The position numbers and the translations under genes were made by a program. The notes under the pieces are model-generated. The model searched no databases and was not told the origin of the DNA. It worked only from the letters and a program-made list of their open reading frames with translations. From positions 2,154 to 12,161 of the forward strand of contig PLSZ01000274.1 in the NCBI GenBank assembly GCA_003164305.1: 10,008 bases of DNA. Direction: 5' to 3'. Every line of letters begins with the position of its first letter. Within the stretch, counting starts at the first letter, position 1. This DNA is from Acetobacteraceae bacterium. Lineage in GTDB: Bacteria > Pseudomonadota > Alphaproteobacteria > Acetobacterales > Acetobacteraceae. Below are positions 5,007 to 10,008 of the stretch, one piece after another.

Positions 5007-6146
5007 TCAGGCCCGGCCATGACGAAAAGATAATGAAGTGTCACGACTCGCGGTCACCCCCCCGGATAGTCCCAGCGTATCGATCTGATCAACTAACGAC
5101 TTGGCCATCTCCCGCCAGCCGGACGCCGTGTCCGTCATCGTAACGGGCGTCTCGCGCGGTGGCCGGTCCAGCACGCGGCGCAATCCGGAGGTCAAGCTGG
5201 CGGCGTCCGGCTCGCACAGGATCGCCATCGGCTCGTCGCGCAACTGTTCCGCCAGGCCACCGACATTCGTCGCGATCACGTATCGGTGCGCGGCCAGCGC
5301 CACGGCGGCGACGCCGCTTTGACTGGCTTCGCGATAGGGCAGCACCACGGCGTCGGCCCAACTGAACAGCGAGCCGACCTCGGTTTCCGGCACCCAGCGG
5401 TTCTCCACGATCACGCCGGGCAGCGCCCGCAACGCCGCCAGTTCCCGGCTCTCCGGGCCCGAGCCGACGACACGCACGGTCAGTCCCGGCCGCGGACCCA
5501 GTCGGATGAGGGTTTCGGCGAGCAGGCCGAGACCTTTGTAAGGCAGCAGGCGGCCGAATGACAGCAGGCGGAACGTTCCGGCCTCGGACTCACGGGGCGC
5601 GAAGCTATAACGCATCGGCGGGTGTGTCAGCCGGATCAGCTTCCGGCCCGGCGTTCCGGCGAGTTTCTGGGCCAACAATCGATCGCCGACATGGGCGGTC
5701 AGGGCGGCGACGGCGTTGGCCCGGCCGCACAGCCGGCGTTGCAGCCACATCTGCAACGGGAAACCGTCGCCCGGATGCGCGTCGGCATCGTGCACCAGCA
5801 CGACGAAGGGGATCCGCGACCGCCGCAGCGCCGCCGCCATCAACAGATCCAACGGACCCGGTTGTGCGCAAATCGCGATATCCGGACGCAGCGCGGCGAC
5901 CCTCCGGGCCAACGCCGCGATGGCGAAGGGAGCGGTCGCCAGCCGCCACAGAAACCCGGCCACGCTCGCATAGGTATCGACGGCGAGGTCGCAATGGATC
6001 GCCGGAGAATCCCGGAGAATCTCGGCGCCACGGGCCAGCGATAGCGAGACTTCGGTATCAGGCAGGTCGGCGAGGCCCTCGGCCAGATGCACCGCGAAAC
6101 GGGGCGCGCCGCCGAATCGGCCCCATTGCCAGACCAGAACTCTCAT
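5007..6146 (-). CDS. Glycosyltransferase family 4-like, last gene of the polysaccharide unit
   Basis: This 379-residue GT-B glycosyltransferase is predicted to transfer a sugar from a nucleotide donor to a growing glycan at the cytosolic face of the membrane. The N-terminal acceptor half (1-180) begins with MRVLVWQWGRFGGAPRF and contains VVLVHDADAHPGDGFP (115-130). The donor half has LLSFGRLLPYKG (194-205), VRVVGSG (224-230), ADAVVLPYREASQSG (264-278) and ATNVGGLAEQL (292-302). Glu273 is kept, but the second Glu of the usual EX7E pair is missing, as in the YRxAxQSGV subgroup I recall. The ATG overlaps the upstream gene's TGA (ATGA at 6143-6146), implying translational coupling. The last four residues and stop (HGRA-stop) are encoded within a REP-like palindrome arm. 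The uninterrupted palindrome would have given the same ending. Acceptor and sugar cannot be told from sequence. Confidence 0.88.
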   Translation of the reverse strand: MRVLVWQWGRFGGAPRFAVHLAEGLADLPDTEVSLSLARGAEILRDSPAIHCDLAVDTYASVAGFLWRLATAPFAIAALARRVAALRPDIAICAQPGPLDLLMAAALRRSRIPFVVLVHDADAHPGDGFPLQMWLQRRLCGRANAVAALTAHVGDRLLAQKLAGTPGRKLIRLTHPPMRYSFAPRESEAGTFRLLSFGRLLPYKGLGLLAETLIRLGPRPGLTVRVVGSGPESRELAALRALPGVIVENRWVPETEVGSLFSWADAVVLPYREASQSGVAAVALAAHRYVIATNVGGLAEQLRDEPMAILCEPDAASLTSGLRRVLDRPPRETPVTMTDTASGWREMAKSLVDQIDTLGLSGGVTASRDTSLSFRHGRA

Positions 6147-7387
6147 CGCGGCAGGTCCGGTCCCGTTGGCAAGCCCAGACTTCGGACGGCGTCGGCGAGG
6201 GGGGAGATGCCCAATCGTTCGGTGACCAGCGCTTTCCCTCGCGCGCCCATCGCGGCGCGGGCTTCGGCGTCGTCGGCCAGGTGGCGGAGGTGCGCCACGG
6301 CGTCGGCCACATCCGGATCAGCCCAGTACGAGTCGCGGTAGACCTGGCGCGCGTCCTCGACCGGGACAAGGCGATAACCGACGGTCGCGGCGCTGTCCGC
6401 GTCCATGAACCCCATGTTGCCGGACCATCCCGTGGCGATCACGGGTTTGCCCAGAAGCATGGCTTCGGCGAGGACCAGGCCGAAGCCCTCGGCGCGGTGC
6501 AGCGACAGCACGATGTCGGCGACGGCGGTCAGCGCGTGGACCTCGGCGATGGGATACGATCTGGTATCGATCCGAATATTGGGCGCCCCGCCGGCGGCCT
6601 GAGCGATGCGGGCGAAGTCGGCCGGAAAGTGATCCGGGTTGCCGATCTTCAGCACCAGGATGCGATCCGCGCGATCCCCGAACGCGGCCCGGAACGCGGC
6701 GATCGCGGCCAGCGGGTTCTTCCGCTCGAACGACGACGCCAGGTTCATCGACACCAGGACGACGATCGCGTTCTCCGGCAATCCGAACGCGGCGCGGTCG
6801 CGGGTGACTGGCGCGGGAGGCGCGACCGCCAGAGGGAACGGCACCACCCGGACCCGGCCCGGCAGGAACTTCTCCATGGCGGTCGCGGTGAACGGCGAGG
6901 GGACCCAGACCTCGTGCACGAAGCGGGCGCCGGCGCGCCAGTCCGGCGGCACATCGGACAGTTCCCAGTTCCAGAATCCGATCACGCGGCGGCCGCGCGA
7001 CAGACTCCGCGGCAGGCGCAGCAACGCCAACGGCAACAAAGGCGCGTTGACATGGATGACCAGCGGCGCGGCGGCCGGCGGAGAGGCGCCCAGGATCGGC
7101 GGCGTTCCGCTGGCGCCGGCGGGCAGCAAGGGACTGACATCGACCGGCCAGTTCGCCACGCCCAGGGCGTCGAGCCCGAGCCGAAACAGCCGCGCGCCTT
7201 CGCCGAGGCCTGAATACCGGGACAACTCCCCGGCCACCGCGATGCCATGCGCGGCGGGTGGGGGCGAGCGGTCGATGCGGGGGGCGAGCAGCGCCGCGGC
7301 CTCGGTCCCGGCGCGCCGACGCCCGTTCGCGGGCAGCAGACGCCACAGACGGTGCAGCAAAGACGGCTGAAACGCCGCGGAGGTCAT
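6143..7387 (-). CDS. Glycosyltransferase family 4
   Basis: The product is a 414-residue retaining GT-B glycosyltransferase of the GT4 type. The N-terminal half has HGIAVAGELSRYSGLGEGAR (47-66), a glycine-rich loop typical of this group, and GFWNWELSDVPPDW (137-150). The donor half has SFERKNPLAAIAAF (219-232), ADIVLSLHRAEGFG (290-303) and a clear EX7E motif (Glu300 and Glu308 in AEGFGLVLAEAM), followed by GKPVIATGWSGNMGFM. A GAGGA about 9 bases before the ATG supports the start. Its stop overlaps the next gene's start by 4 bases. Upstream, a 118-base gap separates it from the 503-residue glycosyltransferase. That gap ends in a tiny ORF (7384-7419) whose stop overlaps this ATG. It probably works with its neighbours to add successive sugars of one polysaccharide. 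Donor identity is not visible; GDP-D-rhamnose or GDP-mannose is suggested only by the upstream rmd. Confidence 0.9.
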   Translation of the reverse strand: MTSAAFQPSLLHRLWRLLPANGRRRAGTEAAALLAPRIDRSPPPAAHGIAVAGELSRYSGLGEGARLFRLGLDALGVANWPVDVSPLLPAGASGTPPILGASPPAAAPLVIHVNAPLLPLALLRLPRSLSRGRRVIGFWNWELSDVPPDWRAGARFVHEVWVPSPFTATAMEKFLPGRVRVVPFPLAVAPPAPVTRDRAAFGLPENAIVVLVSMNLASSFERKNPLAAIAAFRAAFGDRADRILVLKIGNPDHFPADFARIAQAAGGAPNIRIDTRSYPIAEVHALTAVADIVLSLHRAEGFGLVLAEAMLLGKPVIATGWSGNMGFMDADSAATVGYRLVPVEDARQVYRDSYWADPDVADAVAHLRHLADDAEARAAMGARGKALVTERLGISPLADAVRSLGLPTGPDLPR

Positions 7388-7505
7388 GCGATTCCGTCCT
7401 CGGCGCGCATCGGCGTCATGCGCGCGCGAGGTCTGGACCGATCCGCGAAGCGACGGCTGATCGTCGTGTGTGCTCTCCCGATCCGGCGCTGCCGAAGAGG
7501 CCCGT

Positions 7506-9017
7506 TCAGGAATTCCCGCCGGTGTCGGCCAGGGCCATTTCCGGGCGGGCGCTTCCTTCGGCCTCGGGCGCCGTTACCGCATATCCAAGCGCGGCGAGCA
7601 ATGCCTCGGCGCTGGCGGTCCAGGGCACCGGCCGAAACTCGCGGCGCACCTGGTCCTCCCAGCGGGCGAGATCGCGCGGATCGAGGATCACATCGCGAAT
7701 CGCCTCGAACGCGTCATGCAGGTTGTCCGGATCGAAGCGGCGCGCCAGCGTGCCACCGGCCTCGGGCAGAGACGTCCGGTCGGCGATCAGGCAGGGTTTG
7801 CCGAACGCCAGGCTCTCGGTCACCGGCAGGCCCCAGCCTTCGTACAACGACGGGAACACGGTGAAGCGGCACCCCTGATACAGCGCGGTCAGCTCGCTGT
7901 CGGAGGGATGCTCCACGACGATCAGCTTGCCATTCAGCCCGTTGGAGTTGGCGATCTGCCGCATGAGGTCATCGACCAGCCAGCCGACCCGACCGGCGAA
8001 GACCATGGTCGGCACCCGTTCCGGCGGCAGTTCCTCCAGCAGGCGGCGCCAGACGCGGAAGATCAGCAGGTGGTTCTTGCGGGCCTCGATGGTGGAGACG
8101 AACAGCGCGTAGCCGCCGGGCGGAGGCAGCCGGTCGGACCGAGGGGCCGGCGCGGTCTCGGCGGCGGTCAGCATGCGACCGAAGCCGGAGCCCATGGGGA
8201 TCGGCACCACCGGCCCGGACAGCGGAATGGCGCGCTCATGCGCGTACGCCGACACATCCTCGGCCGTGGCGCGCGAGATCGCCAGCACGATGTCGCACAA
8301 CGGCAATATCCGGTCGATGAAGGACTGGAAGACGTGGACAAATCCGGGATCGCACCACTCCGGCCGGCGGATCGCGATGATGTCGTACACCAGCAGGGCG
8401 TAGCGTAGGCCAAGCCGCTTGCACTGGCTCTCGAGCATCGCGGCGTAACCTGGATGGGACCAGAACGCGCCCATGGTCAGCAGGATGTCGCCCGGCCGGA
8501 CCAGAGAGGCGAAACCCGCCGCGGCGGTGGTGGACTCTTCCGCCTCCGCCGCGTCGGACGTGGCGCGATCGTGGCGTCCAAGCAGGTGCCGCGAACCCTG
8601 AACGACGCCGCGCCCCAGATCCTTGAACATGGCTCCCCAGGCGCGAAAGGCACGCTCCTGCGCCAACAGGACGGAATAGAGATGGAAGCGAGGCGTTTCC
8701 GGCAACCGCTCCAGCGCGCCGCGGACCATCTGGCGCATGGCCTGGTTGCGCGGCCGGCTCTCGACCTGGGTCGATTCGTCAGTGGGGTTCGACTCGCTCA
8801 GGCGTTCGAACCGACTGGCGAGTTCGGACCATTCGACCGTGCAAAACGTGCCGCGCAGGGCGTTATGGCGGACGAATCGCACGTCGCCGGTGTCGCCATA
8901 CCGCGCGTGCACCGCCCTGGCGATTTCGAACACCACCCGCTGAATGCCGCTCGGCCGCACGTGAACCCGTGTGTACCAAAGCAGATCTTCAACATCGATC
9001 CAGAGAGTGGCGGCCAT
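7506..9017 (-). CDS. Glycosyltransferase family 4 (503 residues), mannosyl/rhamnosyltransferase-like
   Basis: This is a large GT4 enzyme. The N-terminal segment LWIDVEDLLWYTRVHVRPSG (5-24) followed by IQRVVFEIARAV is a signature of a long-chain GT4 subgroup found in polysaccharide loci. A variable, low-complexity stretch rich in Ser, Glu and Arg (about 72-165) lengthens the acceptor domain. The donor domain has YALFVSTIEARKNH (303-316), MVFAGRVGW (338-346), FTVFPSLYEGWGLPVTES (385-402) with an intact EX7E pair (Glu393, Glu401), and FGKPCLIADRTSLPEAGG. There is no signal peptide or transmembrane helix; it is presumably a peripheral cytosolic-face enzyme. GGAAAG in the end of rmd provides a ribosome-binding site, and only 3 bases separate the rmd stop (TAG) from its ATG, so the two are surely co-transcribed. 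By analogy with D-rhamnan loci it may use GDP-D-rhamnose or GDP-mannose, which is inference from context. Confidence 0.9.
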   Translation of the reverse strand: MAATLWIDVEDLLWYTRVHVRPSGIQRVVFEIARAVHARYGDTGDVRFVRHNALRGTFCTVEWSELASRFERLSESNPTDESTQVESRPRNQAMRQMVRGALERLPETPRFHLYSVLLAQERAFRAWGAMFKDLGRGVVQGSRHLLGRHDRATSDAAEAEESTTAAAGFASLVRPGDILLTMGAFWSHPGYAAMLESQCKRLGLRYALLVYDIIAIRRPEWCDPGFVHVFQSFIDRILPLCDIVLAISRATAEDVSAYAHERAIPLSGPVVPIPMGSGFGRMLTAAETAPAPRSDRLPPPGGYALFVSTIEARKNHLLIFRVWRRLLEELPPERVPTMVFAGRVGWLVDDLMRQIANSNGLNGKLIVVEHPSDSELTALYQGCRFTVFPSLYEGWGLPVTESLAFGKPCLIADRTSLPEAGGTLARRFDPDNLHDAFEAIRDVILDPRDLARWEDQVRREFRPVPWTASAEALLAALGYAVTAPEAEGSARPEMALADTGGNS

Positions 9018-9020
9018 GGG

Positions 9021-9977
9021 CTACGTGCTTTCCGGTTCGGCGGCGACCCGCCGGCGCCAGTCGTCGAGCACATCACGAAGTGTTTGCGACCACCCCATAA
9101 CGGGAGACCAGCCGATGAGTTCCATCGCTCGTTTCGCGTCGCAGCGTGCCAGCGGCACCTCGGTGGCGCGGGTCCGACCCGGATCGACAACGATCGAGGC
9201 CTGGACGCCGGCGAGGGTGATCAGATCGCTCAGGATATCGCCGATCCGCCGCGGCACGCCCGACGCCAGGTTGAGGATGGTGCCCGGTGCGATCGCCTCC
9301 CGCCGCGCCATGCAGGCGACATAGGCGGCGCAGACATCCCGTACATCCATGAAGTCGCGCCTGGCCTCCAGATTGCCGACGGAGATCACGGGTTCCTGGA
9401 GTCCCGCCTCAATTCGCGCCAGTTGCCTCGCGAACGACGCCACCACCAGTCCTGAACCCTGTCCTGGGCCGGTATGATTCAACGGGCGGACGCGCACGAC
9501 CCGCAGCCCTTGCCCGGCCATGGCGCCCAATGCGAGGTCGGCGGCGGCCTTGGTCGCGCCGTAGGTGTTCAGCGGCGCCAGCGGGGCGTCCTCGTCGATC
9601 TCGCGCTCGCGGCGGAAGGTGGCGCCATAGGTCTCCGCGCTCGATACGAACACCAACTGGCAGGCGGGGACGTGCCGCCAGATCGCGCGCGCCAGGTGCA
9701 AGGGGCCGTGCAGGTTGACGGCCCAGGTCCGATCCTCGTCGGCGTCGGCGAGGGCCTGGGTGGAGATCGCGGCGAGATGAACGCAGGCGTCCGGCATCGT
9801 TTCCCGCACCGCTCGATCGACGGCGGCGGAGTCGGTGACTTCGAACTCCGGCGTCATCGTCAGCGCGCCGGGAAACGCGGCCGCGATCGCGGTTCGCAGA
9901 TGCTGACCGACGAAGCCGTTCGCTCCCGTGAGCAGAATCCGGGTGGGAGCGATCCGGGTGGGAACGCCTGGGGGCAT
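9021..9977 (-). CDS. rmd: GDP-4-dehydro-6-deoxy-D-mannose reductase-like SDR (GDP-D-rhamnose synthesis)
   Basis: This 318-residue extended short-chain dehydrogenase/reductase matches what I know of Rmd. Rmd reduces GDP-4-keto-6-deoxy-D-mannose to GDP-D-rhamnose with NAD(P)H in the cytosol. Visible are the nucleotide-binding TGANGFVG (17-24), HLAAIS (67-72), SSAETYG (112-118, catalytic Ser/Thr region), the YxxxK pair Tyr139/Lys143, VRPLNHTGPGQG (163-174), and GLQEPVISVGNLEARRDFMD (192-211) followed by VRDV. The RPLNHTGPGQG and GNLEARRDF segments are especially Rmd-like. Related 4,6-dehydratases and 4-epimerases are the alternatives. The ATG is the only usable start: no start codon exists in frame up to the window edge, and no strong ribosome-binding site is seen. 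The first 13 residues contain a duplicated PTRI from a 15-base tandem repeat. It heads the visible part of a polysaccharide unit. Its partner Gmd is expected upstream, beyond the edge. Confidence 0.85.
   Translation of the reverse strand: MPPGVPTRIAPTRILLTGANGFVGQHLRTAIAAAFPGALTMTPEFEVTDSAAVDRAVRETMPDACVHLAAISTQALADADEDRTWAVNLHGPLHLARAIWRHVPACQLVFVSSAETYGATFRREREIDEDAPLAPLNTYGATKAAADLALGAMAGQGLRVVRVRPLNHTGPGQGSGLVVASFARQLARIEAGLQEPVISVGNLEARRDFMDVRDVCAAYVACMARREAIAPGTILNLASGVPRRIGDILSDLITLAGVQASIVVDPGRTRATEVPLARCDAKRAMELIGWSPVMGWSQTLRDVLDDWRRRVAAEPEST
9937..9966. repeat. 15-base tandem duplication at the start of rmd
   Basis: ATCCGGGTGGGAGCG (9937-9951) is followed directly by ATCCGGGTGGGAACG (9952-9966), 14 of 15 identical. 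Read on the minus strand it gives VPTRIAPTRILL, so the PTRI element before the first beta strand of Rmd is doubled. The frame is preserved. Only the inner copy is needed for the Rossmann fold. Confidence 0.85.
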
Positions 9978-10008
9978 GTCAGGACCGCGACCGCGCCCTG
10001 TGACGATC

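Larger units (their letters stand above)
4864..5020. repeat. Interrupted REP-like palindrome (ATGGCCGGG / CCCGGCCAT)
   Basis: The outer halves are ATGGCCGGG (4864-4872) followed by TCAAG, and CCCGGCCAT (5012-5020). Joining 4864-4877 to 5012-5020 would recreate a 23-base palindrome with perfect 9-base stems and a 5-base loop, a common alphaproteobacterial intergenic repeat type. The two halves are separated by a 129-base insert plus a near-copy of the loop (TCAGG, 5007-5011). The right half overlaps the 3' end of the minus-strand glycosyltransferase gene and encodes its last residues. The whole 157 bases are symmetric about position 4942. Confidence 0.7.

Noticed and set aside
5558..7213. Plus-strand open frame (551 codons) opposite two glycosyltransferases
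   Set aside because: It is an Arg-rich shadow frame with no motif. The minus strand carries GT4 signatures in both genes.
9978..10008. Possible 3' end of an upstream gene (TGA at 9979-9981, minus strand, after nine codons)
   Set aside because: Only 27 coding bases are visible, reading DRHRARSRS, which is not enough to recognise a family. A gmd gene here is expectation, not observation.

Overview
The window is very GC-rich, densely coded chromosomal DNA. High GC at third codon positions, the intergenic palindromes of the GTCATCCTCGGG / CCCGAGGATGAC and ATGGCCGGG / CCCGGCCAT types, a small DUF6559-like protein and the style of the glycosyltransferases all suggest an alphaproteobacterium, most likely of the Rhodospirillales/Acetobacterales group. 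The taxonomy is inference. No rRNA, tRNA, CRISPR array, transposase or phage gene was seen.

Left part (1-4777). A cluster of small palindromes (about 11-147) precedes a GTG-started gene for a DUF6559-like protein (229-588). That gene converges, with a 3-base gap, on a 704-residue NDP-forming acyl-CoA synthetase (592-2706, minus). A 423-base gene-free stretch (2707-3129) holds a long inverted repeat with 41-base arms. Next come an alpha/beta-hydrolase-fold protein (3130-3900, minus) and, divergent from it, a crotonase-family protein (3992-4777, plus). The three enzymes together look like an acyl-CoA pathway. Two of them lack the textbook catalytic residues: the hydrolase has Gly where the nucleophile Ser should be, and the crotonase has neither of the two Glu residues of canonical enoyl-CoA hydratase. 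Their annotated names may therefore not describe their chemistry.

Middle (4778-5020). Between two convergent transcription units lies a nested palindrome. A 129-base element with 16-base terminal inverted repeats (15/16 matching) and an imperfect 5-base flanking duplication sits exactly in the loop of a REP-like palindrome. It carries another, perfect REP-like palindrome at its own centre. All three layers share the same centre of symmetry (position 4942). This is the most unusual DNA structure in the window.

Right part (5007-9977, all minus). A tight unit reads from right to left: a GDP-4-dehydro-6-deoxy-D-mannose reductase-like SDR (rmd), then three GT4-type glycosyltransferases. The spacings are 3 bases, 118 bases and a 4-base ATGA overlap. 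This looks like part of a D-rhamnose (6-deoxy-D-mannose) polysaccharide or O-antigen locus. The partner GDP-mannose 4,6-dehydratase (gmd) would be expected beyond the right edge but is not visible here.
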